Assembly: GCF_014193425.1 (NCBI RefSeq)
Contig: NZ_JACHZG010000001.1
Location: 248,001 to 312,000 of the forward strand
Direction of reading: 5' to 3'
DNA length: 64,000 bases
Origin: Microlunatus antarcticus
GTDB taxonomy: Bacteria; Actinomycetota; Actinomycetes; Propionibacteriales; Propionibacteriaceae
Made by a program: the position numbers and the translations under genes. The notes under the pieces are model-generated. The model was given only the letters and a program-made list of their open reading frames with translations. It did not search any database and was not told the DNA's origin. Shown piece by piece: positions 17,204-25,274 of this stretch (position 1 is the stretch's first letter; every line of letters starts with the position of its first letter).

Positions 17204-17779
17204 TCAGCGGCCGACGAACGGCACCAGCGCGGCCTCGACGCGACGCCGGCACCGCCGGAAGTGCCGCAGGCTCCGGCCCATGGGGTCGGGCAGGTCCCGT
17301 TCGCGGTGGTCGGGGTGCCGCTCGCGGCCGGCCGTCGCCCGGCCCAGGAGCGCGGGCACGGTCGGTTCCGACGGGCCGGTCGCCGGGGCCGCCTGCAGCC
17401 AGGCCGAGAAGTCCAGCAGCGTGAAGGTCCGCCCGGCCGCCTCGGGCGACAGGGCGACGACCTCCTCCCGCTGCTCGGCGGCCGCGGTGAGGACCAGGTC
17501 GGAGGCGTCGACCAGCGCCGGGTCCAGCCGGGTGGCGCCCCAGCCCGTCGCGTCGACCCCGTGCTCGGCGAGGGCCCGGACGACGTACGGGTGGGCGGGC
17601 ATCCCCGGCTGGGCGTGCGTCCCCGCGGACGACACGAGCAGGCCGGCGGCGCCGCCGGAGGAGTCCAGCGCGTCGCGCAGGAGCAGCTCCATCATCGGTG
17701 AGCGGCAGTGGTTGGCGTAGCAGACGAAGAGGATCCGAGCAGCGTTCTCAGGCTGCTCTGGGGAGCGTTCGTCGACCAC
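17204..17779 (-). CDS. Low-molecular-weight protein-tyrosine phosphatase
   Basis: A 191-residue LMW-PTP. RILFVCYANHCRSPMM contains the C-x5-R-S P-loop (nucleophile Cys20, Arg26), SSAGTHAQPG is the conserved SAGT block, and DLPDPMG near the end provides the general-acid Asp. It would dephosphorylate the BY-kinase encoded convergently 10 bp away, or an EPS enzyme; that pairing is standard in capsule loci. The protein carries a basic C-terminal extension of about 25 residues (RHFRRCRRRVEAAL). GTG 17779 begins the frame; the divergent intergenic region to 17985 is relatively AT-rich and likely holds promoters for both directions. Confidence 0.88.
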   Translation of the reverse strand: MVDERSPEQPENAARILFVCYANHCRSPMMELLLRDALDSSGGAAGLLVSSAGTHAQPGMPAHPYVVRALAEHGVDATGWGATRLDPALVDASDLVLTAAAEQREEVVALSPEAAGRTFTLLDFSAWLQAAPATGPSEPTVPALLGRATAGRERHPDHRERDLPDPMGRSLRHFRRCRRRVEAALVPFVGR

Positions 17780-17985
17780 CGCGTACGCCTTCCTCTGGAC
17801 TGAGAGCCGCTCAGGCTCCTACCTCGCAACTCACAGTAATTACCGGATCAATCCTTGCGATGTCTCAGGCGAGCGTCGGACCGGACGCGGGGGATGGGGC
17901 GAGACGGTCCGCGGCCCGACGAGGGACAGCCCAGTCCTTCGCGACGCCCACCCAGCTCGGGGAACCTCGAAAGGTACTTGCTGTG
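17780..17985. promoter_or_regulatory. Divergent promoter region, phosphatase / lyase-like gene
   Basis: 206 bp with a local AT-rich pocket around 17828-17860 (CAGTAATTACCGGATCAAT), which stands out in this GC-rich sequence. TAATTA-like hexamers occur on both strands, and AAAGG at about 17970 is a candidate ribosome site for the gene at 17986. No convincing operator palindrome was found. Confidence 0.35.
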
Positions 17986-18900
17986 ATGACGCACGCCCTC
18001 ACCCGGACCAGCCTGACGCTCGCCACCGTGATCATGGCCGCGACGGCCGTGTTCGCCTCCTCCGCCACCACCGAGGTCGCCCAGGCGGCGCCCGCGCCGA
18101 CCGCGGCCACGGCAAACTCGCAGCGGACGATCATCACCGCCGACTTCGACGGCACCAAGCGGGGGGCCGTCGATCCCAAGTCGTTCAACAAGCTGGTGGG
18201 GCCGACCAACAAGAACAAGGGCGCCTTCGCCGGCATGACCTACCGGCAGGACTACCGCGGCTCCGGCAACGTCGTGCGGCACAAGCTCGAGGGCGGGAAG
18301 TTCATCGCGTCGAAGGGCGAGGGCCGCGGCAACGTCCTCATGGTCAAGCTGCCCGGCTCGTACGACTCGGCGTGCATGTCGTACGACGTCCGCTTCGCCG
18401 CCCCGTTCGACTTCTCCGCCGGCGGCAAGCTGCCGGGCTTCGTCGGGGTGGCGCCGGGCACGAAGCCCCAGACGCCCGAGGGCGGCGGCTCGACCGCGCA
18501 CGGCTGGTCGGGGCGTCTCATGTGGCTGGGCGCGAAGATGTGGAAGTTCGTCCGCGACGCGAAGCGGTCGAACATGGTCGTGACGTACCTCTACCACCCG
18601 GGCCAGAACCGCGAGTTCGGCGACAACGTCTCCTGGGGGTCGTCCTTCACCCCGGGCGTGTGGCACCACGTGCGCCAGTGCCACGTCATGAACACCGTCG
18701 GCAAGGCCGACGGGGTCCTGCAGACCTGGTTCGACGGCACGCTGGTGATGGAGTCCGACAAGGTCGTCTACCGGACCGACCCGAAGGTGCACATCACGCA
18801 CTTCGACTGGAGCGTCTTCCGCGGCGGCAACTCCGCCACCTGGGCCGGCGCGAAGAACGCCTACGTCGACCTGGACAACCTGAAGATCACCGCCGGCTGA
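17986..18900 (+). CDS. Secreted polysaccharide lyase-like protein (PL14-type fold)
   Basis: A 304-residue exported protein. Residues 1-38 are a signal peptide ending near VAQAAPAP. The mature part has SYDVRFAAPFDFSAGGKLPG, then GWSGRLMWLG, MVVTYLYHPGQN and W-H-H-V, the order seen in the beta-jelly-roll of PL14-like alginate/glucuronan lyase domains, ending in VDLDNLKITAG. In exopolysaccharide loci such proteins trim or release the polymer. Enzymatic activity is inferred from fold alone; the catalytic residues cannot be fixed without a structure-based alignment. ATG 17986 is preferred to GTG 17983 because it follows an AAAGG element at a normal distance. Confidence 0.65.
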   Translation: MTHALTRTSLTLATVIMAATAVFASSATTEVAQAAPAPTAATANSQRTIITADFDGTKRGAVDPKSFNKLVGPTNKNKGAFAGMTYRQDYRGSGNVVRHKLEGGKFIASKGEGRGNVLMVKLPGSYDSACMSYDVRFAAPFDFSAGGKLPGFVGVAPGTKPQTPEGGGSTAHGWSGRLMWLGAKMWKFVRDAKRSNMVVTYLYHPGQNREFGDNVSWGSSFTPGVWHHVRQCHVMNTVGKADGVLQTWFDGTLVMESDKVVYRTDPKVHITHFDWSVFRGGNSATWAGAKNAYVDLDNLKITAG

Positions 18901-18915
18901 CCTGCCCGGAGCCCG

Positions 18916-18940
18916 AGACCCCCGTCCTCGACGGGGGTCT
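18916..18940. terminator. Bidirectional hairpin terminator
   Basis: AGACCCCCGTC and GACGGGGGTCT form a perfect 11-bp stem with a CTC loop, followed by TTC. It lies between two convergent genes, the lyase-like gene and the sugar-phosphate transferase, and can serve both. Confidence 0.8.
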
Positions 18941-18975
18941 TCGGCGTTCCCGGGGACGCGTCTTCCGCGCCTGGG

Positions 18976-20535
18976 TCAGGCGGCGCCGACGCGGCGGAGG
19001 ACGGCGGAGAAGGTCTTCCAGAGGATCAGCAGGTCGAGAGTGAGCGACCAGTTCTCGACGTAGCGCAGGTCGAGCTGCACGGCGGCGTCGCCTTCGAGGT
19101 GCGAACGTCCGCTGACCTGCCACAGGCCGGTGAGGCCGGGGGTCACCAGCGCGCGTCGGCTCGAGTGGGCCGGCATGAGGGCCAGCTCGTGGGCGAGGTG
19201 TGGGCGAGGGCCGACGAGTGACATCGTGCCGTTGAGGACGTTCAGCAGCTGCGGCAGCTCGTCGAGGGAGAAGCTCCGCAGGAAGCGGCCGAGGCGCGTG
19301 ATCCGGGGGTCGTCGCTGAGCTTGAACAGCCCGCCCTTGCCCTGGTTGCGCTCCATCAGCGAGGCGAGCTCGTTCTCGGCGCCGATCCGCATCGAGCGGA
19401 ACTTGTACATCGTGAACTCGGCCCCGCTGCGCCCGATCCGGGTCTGGGCGAAGATCACCGGTCCGCCGTCCTGCAGCTTGATCGCCAGCGCGATGAGCAG
19501 CATCAGCGGCGAGATGACCAGGAGGCCGACGCCGGTGAGCAGGATGTCGGTCGTGCGCTTGACCGCCCGCCGCGGCCCGGTGAAGTGCGGCTCCTCGATG
19601 TGCAGGAGCGGGAAGCCGACCAGCGGTCGGATGTGCATCCGCGGCCCGGCCACCTCGACCAGCCCGGGGTCGACGAGCATCTCGACCCCGCTGCCCTCGA
19701 GGGACCAGGAGAGCTCGCGCAGGTAGGTGAAGCGCGTGGCGTCGTCGCTGGTGACCGCGACGGTGTCGCAGGCGTGCTCCTTGAGCGCGGTCCCGACGTG
19801 GCGCAGGTCGCCGAGGACGGGCACCTGCAGCCCGACGAGGCCGGCCACCTCGGCGTCCGGCACGCAGACGCCGACGACGGTCATGCCGCACTCGGACTCG
19901 TTCGCGAGCCGTTGGATGAGCTGGCTCGCGGCCGCGGCGCTGCCGGCGACGACGACGCGACGGACGAGGCGTCCGGCGCGCTGCTGGCGGTGCAGGAACT
20001 TGCGGGCCGCGAACCGTCCGCCGACGCTGAGGGCGACCGCGAACGGCGTCCCCGTGACGGCGAGCTTGAGCAGCGCGTCGCGCTCGGTCTCCAGCAGGGC
20101 GGGGACGAGCTCGGCGCTGACGGCGCCGGCCACGACCACGGCGACCCAGGCCCGGAGGACCGCGTGGACCTCGTCGGACCCGACCCCGACGGCCCGTCGC
20201 TGGTAGCCCTTCATGGCCCCGACCGCGAGCGGCCAGACCACGGCACCGATGGCGCCGAGGACGAGGATGCGGACGGCCGAGGAGGACAGCGTCTCGCTGA
20301 TGATGGAGGGGACGAGCGCGGCGGTGGCGCCGACCAGCACGTCCCAGGCCGTGAGAGCGGCGACGTAGCGCCGGGCCCAGACCCCGAAGCGGGGTCCGAC
20401 GGGCAGCGCGACGGGGGCGTGGCCCACGGGTTCGACGACTGGCGGGGTGACTCGGACCGGCTCGACGACCCGTACGGGCGTGGCGACCAGCGGCTGGCCG
20501 AGCAGGTCGAGCCCGTCGAGCTCCTGGGTGCTCAT
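18976..20535 (-). CDS. Polyprenyl glycosylphosphotransferase (initiating sugar transferase)
   Basis: A 519-residue WbaP/CpsE-type enzyme that transfers a sugar 1-phosphate to undecaprenyl phosphate, the first step of glycan assembly. After a Val/Pro-rich cytosolic leader of about 45 residues there are four hydrophobic segments, then a CoA-binding-like domain (VRRVVVAGSAAAASQLIQ). A fifth membrane segment leads into the catalytic Bac_transf domain with TMYKFRSM, SLDELPQLLNVLNGTMSLVG and RYVENWSL blocks. ATG 20535 is chosen because it starts the leader; the longer frame upstream has no further family sequence. It is convergent with the lyase-like gene and divergent from the ABC transporter genes. 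Confidence 0.9.
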   Translation of the reverse strand: MSTQELDGLDLLGQPLVATPVRVVEPVRVTPPVVEPVGHAPVALPVGPRFGVWARRYVAALTAWDVLVGATAALVPSIISETLSSSAVRILVLGAIGAVVWPLAVGAMKGYQRRAVGVGSDEVHAVLRAWVAVVVAGAVSAELVPALLETERDALLKLAVTGTPFAVALSVGGRFAARKFLHRQQRAGRLVRRVVVAGSAAAASQLIQRLANESECGMTVVGVCVPDAEVAGLVGLQVPVLGDLRHVGTALKEHACDTVAVTSDDATRFTYLRELSWSLEGSGVEMLVDPGLVEVAGPRMHIRPLVGFPLLHIEEPHFTGPRRAVKRTTDILLTGVGLLVISPLMLLIALAIKLQDGGPVIFAQTRIGRSGAEFTMYKFRSMRIGAENELASLMERNQGKGGLFKLSDDPRITRLGRFLRSFSLDELPQLLNVLNGTMSLVGPRPHLAHELALMPAHSSRRALVTPGLTGLWQVSGRSHLEGDAAVQLDLRYVENWSLTLDLLILWKTFSAVLRRVGAA

Positions 20536-20916
20536 CGGAGCCCCTGGACGGCGTCGTCCGAGCGTGGCGCCAAGGCGCGGCCAAAGACATGTGTGGTGTA
20601 CATCGATCCCCCGTGCATTCCCCCGGACGCCCGTTCCGGGCGCCGCCGCCCCAGGTCCCGCGGTGAGCACGTCCCCTGACGCGCCTCGCAGGCGCCGGGC
20701 TCTTGAGAGCAGCCCGACGTCCCCCCTGGGAAGACGCTTTTCACCGTACCGGCGGGGATCCGGGACCGCTGGCGAACCGGGAAATTCCTCCAGGTCCGGC
20801 CTGGACCGGTCACAAGCCGGGAACAATGTCAGAACAAAGTCTTGACAGGGGTACGGCGCTGGGACACGCTAGGCCGCGTCGGCACCGCCGCCGGCCACGC
20901 TGGAAGAGGTTCGTCG
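20536..20916. other. Long divergent intergenic region
   Basis: About 380 bp without a convincing gene. The left part is the leader of the sugar-phosphate transferase and contains two GGGGGA stretches on the reverse strand. The right part has a more AT-rich segment with a 21-bp imperfect palindrome and a TTGACA hexamer (20827-20847), likely controlling the importer genes. Confidence 0.5.
20827..20847. promoter_or_regulatory. Operator-like palindrome over a TTGACA -35 box
   Basis: Arms TGTCA and TGACA enclose inner AC and GT pairs around an AAA centre (14 of 20 arm positions symmetrical). The right arm is part of a perfect sigma-70-type -35 hexamer, TTGACA (20842-20847); a weak -10, CACGCT, lies 17 nt further. 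A repressor bound here would block the importer promoter. The regulator is not encoded next to it. Confidence 0.5.
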
Positions 20917-21111
20917 ATGAGCCAGGAGTCCCACCGCACCGCGACCGTCACCACGGTCGCCGCGCGGGACGGCGTGGCCACCGACCGACCGCTCCTTCCC
21001 CCCGCCCCCGTGGCCGTCGTCGGCGCTGCCCGTGCACGCCTCTCTCCCCGTCCGCCCCTGGACACTCCCGGCACCCGCCGGAACCGGTTGACCGAAAGGA
21101 CTCATCGATGA
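20917..21111 (+). CDS. Small hypothetical ORF coupled to the importer
   Basis: A possible 64-residue protein. It has a good ribosome site (GGAAGAGG, 7 nt before ATG), and its stop overlaps the start of the substrate-binding-protein gene as ATGA, the arrangement of translationally coupled genes. The product is rich in Pro, Ala, Arg and Thr with no membrane helix or motif, and I recognise no family. It may instead be a leader ORF that feeds ribosomes to the next gene, or chance; the next gene also has its own AAAGGA site. Confidence 0.35.
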   Translation: MSQESHRTATVTTVAARDGVATDRPLLPPAPVAVVGAARARLSPRPPLDTPGTRRNRLTERTHR

Positions 21112-22136
21112 TTCCGCTCCGAGACGGACGACGCGGCTCGCGTCGTCCCCGCCTCGCGCGCACCCTGCTGGCCGCTGCGGCGACCACGGCGCTCGCCTTC
21201 ACCGCGGCCTGCAGCGGCGGCGGCGCGCCCCCCGCGTCGTCGGCGCCCGCCGCGGGCGGCGGCGGTGGCGGCAACAGCGGCTACACGTTCGCGATGATCA
21301 CCCACGAGACCCCGGGCGACACGTTCTGGGACCGGATCCGGGCGGGCGCCGAGCAGGCGGCCAAGGACACGGGCTCGACGCTGAACTACTCGGCCGACCC
21401 GGACGCGACCAAGCAGGCCACGCTCATCGACGCCGCGGTGAACTCCAAGGTCGACGGCATCGCCAGCACCCTGGTGACCCCGGACGCGCTGATCCCGTCG
21501 CTCAAGAAGGCGGAGGCGGCGGGCATCCCCGTCGACACGTTCAACTCGGGCCTGGACTACTACCAGCAGGCCGGCTCCATCGCGCACTTCTCCTCCGACG
21601 AGAAGCTGGCGGGCCAGCAGGCCGGCGCCAAGGCCAAGGACGCCGGGGCCACCAAGATCCTCTGCACCATCCAGCAGACCGGCTCGGTCGCGCTCGAGGA
21701 CCGGTGCGCCGGGGTCAAGGACAGCTTCCCGAACACCGAGAACCTGCAGGTCAACGGTGCCGACGACTCCGCCGTCACCTCGGCGATCCAGGCCAAGCTC
21801 AGCCAGGACAAGGACATCAACTGGGTGATCACGCTCGGTGCCACGCAGGCCCTGGACACGATCAAGGCCAAGAGCGCCGCGGGTCGGGACGACGTGAAGG
21901 TCGGCACCTTCGACCTCAACGCCGAGGCGGCCAAGGCCGTCCAGGACGGGACGCTGCAGTTCTGCATCGACCAGCAGCCGTACCTGCAGGGCTACCTGGC
22001 GATCGACCAGCTGTACCTCTACAAGAAGAACGGCAACGTCATGGGCGGCGGCAAGGCCACGCTGACCGGGCCCTCGTTCGTCGACAACACCAACGTCGCG
22101 ACGATCCTGCCCTACATCGACCAGAACACCCGCTAG
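21108..22136 (+). CDS. Sugar ABC transporter substrate-binding lipoprotein
   Basis: A 342-residue type I periplasmic-binding protein. Residues 1-35 are a lipoprotein signal (Arg-rich, hydrophobic, then TAACSGGG with Cys35 as lipid anchor), followed by a Gly/Ala/Ser linker. The body matches the ribose/xylose-type Peripla_BP_4 fold: ETPGDTFWDRIRAGAEQAAK, KVDGIASTLVTPDALIPSLK, and GTFDLNAEAAKAVQDGTLQF. It captures a sugar or polyol outside the membrane for the permease and ATPase that follow. ATG 21108 has AAAGGA 8 nt upstream. The substrate is unknown; downstream glycosidase and pentose-catabolism genes suggest a small sugar. Confidence 0.9.
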   Translation: MIPLRDGRRGSRRPRLARTLLAAAATTALAFTAACSGGGAPPASSAPAAGGGGGGNSGYTFAMITHETPGDTFWDRIRAGAEQAAKDTGSTLNYSADPDATKQATLIDAAVNSKVDGIASTLVTPDALIPSLKKAEAAGIPVDTFNSGLDYYQQAGSIAHFSSDEKLAGQQAGAKAKDAGATKILCTIQQTGSVALEDRCAGVKDSFPNTENLQVNGADDSAVTSAIQAKLSQDKDINWVITLGATQALDTIKAKSAAGRDDVKVGTFDLNAEAAKAVQDGTLQFCIDQQPYLQGYLAIDQLYLYKKNGNVMGGGKATLTGPSFVDNTNVATILPYIDQNTR

Positions 22137-22147
22137 TACCTGTGGCT

Positions 22148-22180
22148 CCGGTGGCCGGGCTCCTCGAGCCCGGCCACCGG
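22148..22180 (+). terminator. Intercistronic hairpin after the binding-protein gene
   Basis: A perfect 15-bp GC-rich stem (CCGGTGGCCGGGCTC with its complement) around a CTC loop lies 12 nt after the stop. Hairpins at this place in sugar ABC operons usually stabilise the binding-protein message and reduce read-through, giving an excess of binding protein over permease. Confidence 0.75.
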
Positions 22181-22203
22181 CCCTTCACACCTCGGAGCTG
22201 AGC

Positions 22204-23268
22204 ATGAGTCAAACCGTCAAGACCGCGCCGGCGGGTGCCCCGGCTGAAGCGTCGAACCGGGTGCAACTCGGTCTGTCCAACCGCCTGCTCGCCCGCCCCG
22301 AGATCGGGGCGCTCGTCGCGGCCGTCGTCATCTTCATCTTCTTCCTGGCCGTGGCGCCGTCGTTCCGGTCGCTGCCGTCGTTCTTCACCGTCCTCTACCA
22401 GTCCTCCACGATCGGCATCGTCGCGGTCGCGGTCGGCCTGCTGATGATCGGCGGCGAGTTCGACCTGTCGGCCGGCGTCATCACCACCACCGCGGGCCTG
22501 TTCAACGCGATGTTCTGCTACCAGCTGGGCATCAACCTCTGGGTCGGCGCGATCGTCAGCCTGCTCTTCTGCCTGTGCGTCGGCTTCTTCAACGGCTACA
22601 TGGTGATGCGGACCGGCATCCCGAGCTTCCTGATCACCCTCGGCAGCTTCTTCGTCCTCCAGGGCGCGAACCTGGGCGTCACCAAGCTCGTCACGGGTTC
22701 GGTGTCGAGCCCCAACACGACCCAGATGGACGGCTCGAGCTCGCTCCAGTTCGTCTTCGCCCACGTCTTCCAGCTCGGCCCGGTGCAGCTCAACATCACC
22801 GTCATCTGGTGGCTGGTCTTCGCGGCGCTGGCCGCCTACATCCTGCAGCGCACCCGCATCGGCAACTGGATCTACGCGGTCGGCGGCAACGCCGCGAGCG
22901 CGCGGGCGGTCGGTGTCCCGGTCACTCGGGTCAAGATCGGCTTGTTCATGACGGTGTCGTTCCTCGGCTGGTTCACCGGCATGCACTACCTCTACAACTT
23001 CAACGTGCTGCAGGCCGGCAACGGCGTGGGCAACGAGTTCCTCTACATCATCGCCGCGGTCGTGGGCGGGACGCTGATGACCGGTGGCTACGGCAACACC
23101 ATCGGTGTCGCGCTCGGCTCCTTCATCTTCGGCATGACCAGCCTCGGCATCGTCTACGCCGGGTGGGACCCCAACTGGTTCCGCGCGTTCCTCGGCGTGA
23201 TGCTGCTCCTGGCGGTCATGGTCAACCTGTACGTCAAGAAGCTCTCGACCACGCGGAAGGTGGGCTAG
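22204..23268 (+). CDS. Sugar ABC transporter permease (RbsC/XylH family)
   Basis: A 354-residue integral membrane protein with about ten hydrophobic segments. Its family blocks include VGLLMIGGEFDLSAGVITT (the conserved GGxDLSxG loop), GIPSFLITLGSF and VGGTLMTGGYGNTIGVALGS. It forms the membrane channel for the sugar delivered by the lipoprotein encoded upstream and is powered by the ATPase encoded 2 bp downstream. ATG 22204 has a GGAG ribosome site. The cytosolic N-terminus is about 35 residues long. It belongs to the same operon as its neighbours. Confidence 0.92.
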   Translation: MSQTVKTAPAGAPAEASNRVQLGLSNRLLARPEIGALVAAVVIFIFFLAVAPSFRSLPSFFTVLYQSSTIGIVAVAVGLLMIGGEFDLSAGVITTTAGLFNAMFCYQLGINLWVGAIVSLLFCLCVGFFNGYMVMRTGIPSFLITLGSFFVLQGANLGVTKLVTGSVSSPNTTQMDGSSSLQFVFAHVFQLGPVQLNITVIWWLVFAALAAYILQRTRIGNWIYAVGGNAASARAVGVPVTRVKIGLFMTVSFLGWFTGMHYLYNFNVLQAGNGVGNEFLYIIAAVVGGTLMTGGYGNTIGVALGSFIFGMTSLGIVYAGWDPNWFRAFLGVMLLLAVMVNLYVKKLSTTRKVG

Positions 23269-23270
23269 TC

Positions 23271-24086
<816 letters not shown>

Positions 24087-24108
24087 CCCGAGGAGGCGCA
24101 CCGCCCGC

Positions 24109-24114
24109 TAGCCT
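24109..24114 (+). promoter_or_regulatory. -10 box TAGCCT for the fluoride-channel pair
   Basis: This hexamer ends 7 nt before GTG 24122 and supports that start and a leaderless message separate from the ABC operon. No fluoride riboswitch (crcB motif) fits in the 35-bp gap. Confidence 0.5.
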
Positions 24115-24121
24115 GCGGGAC

Positions 24122-24553
24122 GTGTCCGAGGCCCGTCCGCCGCACCTGCAGGTGCGGCTGATGGGCCTCGTCCTCGTCGGGGGTGCGGTGGGCACCCTCG
24201 CGCGCTGGGCCGTCGGGCTCGCCGTGCCGCACGTCCTCCGCCTGCCGCTGGGCACGTTCACGGTCAACCTGGCCGGCGCCCTCGTCCTCGGCGCGCTCCT
24301 CGAGCACCTCGGGAGTCGAGGACCCGACACGGATCGGCGTCGAGCCCTCCGGCTGACGCTCGGGACCGGCTTCTGCGGGGGCTTCACCACCTACAGCGCG
24401 CTCGCCGTCGACACCGACGCCCTGCTGCGGTCCGGCCTCGTCGGGCACGCGCTCGCGTACGCCCTGGCCACCGTCGTCCTCGGGCTCCTGGCCTCGGCCC
24501 TGGGCGTCGCCCTCGCCCGTCGGCTCGCGGGCCGCCGGGGGCGTACGGCGTGA
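24122..24553 (+). CDS. crcB: Fluoride channel FluC/CrcB, first subunit
   Basis: A 143-residue protein with four hydrophobic helices. GGAVGTLARW opens the fold, FTVNLAGALVLG carries the pore Asn, and GTGFCGGFTTYSALAVD is the conserved GFxGGxTTxS block with pore-lining residues. Such proteins export toxic fluoride. It pairs with the following gene, and the two probably form a heterodimer with opposite membrane orientations. A basic extension of about 10 residues precedes the first helix if GTG 24122 is used, as the -10 box suggests. Confidence 0.9.
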   Translation: MSEARPPHLQVRLMGLVLVGGAVGTLARWAVGLAVPHVLRLPLGTFTVNLAGALVLGALLEHLGSRGPDTDRRRALRLTLGTGFCGGFTTYSALAVDTDALLRSGLVGHALAYALATVVLGLLASALGVALARRLAGRRGRTA

Positions 24554-24918
24554 CCGTCCTCCTCCTGGCCCTGGCCGGCGGGCTCGGCGCGGTCGCGCGG
24601 TTCGTCCTCGACGGGGCCGTGTCCAGCGCGCGGCCGTGGCGCTACCCGGTGGCGACCACGCTGATCAACCTGACGGGCTCGTTCCTGCTCGGGCTGCTCG
24701 CGGGGCTCGCCGCGACGGCGCTGCTGCCCGGGTCGGCGCTGCTGGTGCTCGGCACCGGCTTCCTGGGCGGCTACACGACCTTCAGCACGGCCGCGTACGA
24801 GGCGGTCCGGCTGGCCGAGCAGCGCCGCTGGGGCGCGGCGCTGCTGCACGGGGTCGGGCAGGTCGTCGCGGCGACCGCGCTGGCCGCGCTGGGCTACCTG
24901 CTGGGGTCCGCACGCTGA
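24550..24918 (+). CDS. crcB: Fluoride channel FluC/CrcB, second subunit
   Basis: A 122-residue, four-helix FluC protein: GGLGAVARFVLDG, TTLINLTGSFLLG and GTGFLGGYTTFSTAAYEA. Its GTG start overlaps the TGA of the first subunit (GTGA), indicating coupled translation in equal amounts. Two adjacent FluC genes are the usual arrangement in Actinomycetota, where each subunit has one fixed topology instead of the dual-topology homodimer seen elsewhere. Confidence 0.9.
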   Translation: MTVLLLALAGGLGAVARFVLDGAVSSARPWRYPVATTLINLTGSFLLGLLAGLAATALLPGSALLVLGTGFLGGYTTFSTAAYEAVRLAEQRRWGAALLHGVGQVVAATALAALGYLLGSAR

Positions 24919-24933
24919 CCCGGTCGTGAGAAC

Positions 24934-25257
24934 GTGGCCCACGTGACCCGCATCCAGCACACCGTCGTCTTCCGGCTCGTGCACCCGGCCGGGTCGGCGG
25001 CGGAGGCGGCGTTCCTCGAGACCGCCCGCGCGACGCTGCCGGCGATCCCCGGGGTGCGCGACTTCGCGGTCCACCGCCAGGTGAGCGCCAAGAGCGACCT
25101 CGCGTGGCAGTTCTCGATGGTGTTCGCCGACGAGGAGGCCTACGCCGCGTACGACGCCCACCCGGACCACACCGGCTTCGTCGCGTCCCGCTGGGTGCCC
25201 GAGGTGGCGTCGTTCTCCGAGTACGACTTCGTCGCCGCGGACCAGCCGGCGACCTGA
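24934..25257 (+). CDS. Dabb-domain (stress-responsive A/B barrel) protein
   Basis: A 107-residue single-domain protein with the ferredoxin-like dimeric alpha/beta barrel pattern: IQHTVVFRLVHP with the family's conserved His, then FLETARATLPAIPGVRDFAV, WQFSMVFADEEAYAAYDAHPDH and a final VPEVASFSEYDF. Family members include stress proteins, polyketide cyclases and small-molecule-modifying enzymes, so no reaction can be assigned. It lies 17 bp before the GH3 gene and is probably co-transcribed with it, which hints at a role in carbohydrate or glycoside metabolism. Starts at GTG 24934 or GTG 24943 are both possible. Confidence 0.78.
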   Translation: MAHVTRIQHTVVFRLVHPAGSAAEAAFLETARATLPAIPGVRDFAVHRQVSAKSDLAWQFSMVFADEEAYAAYDAHPDHTGFVASRWVPEVASFSEYDFVAADQPAT

Positions 25258-25274
25258 GGGAAGGACCGCACGCG

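Noticed and set aside
24087-24121. Fluoride riboswitch before the FluC genes
   Set aside because: The 35-bp gap is too short for the crcB RNA and contains a leaderless -10 box instead.
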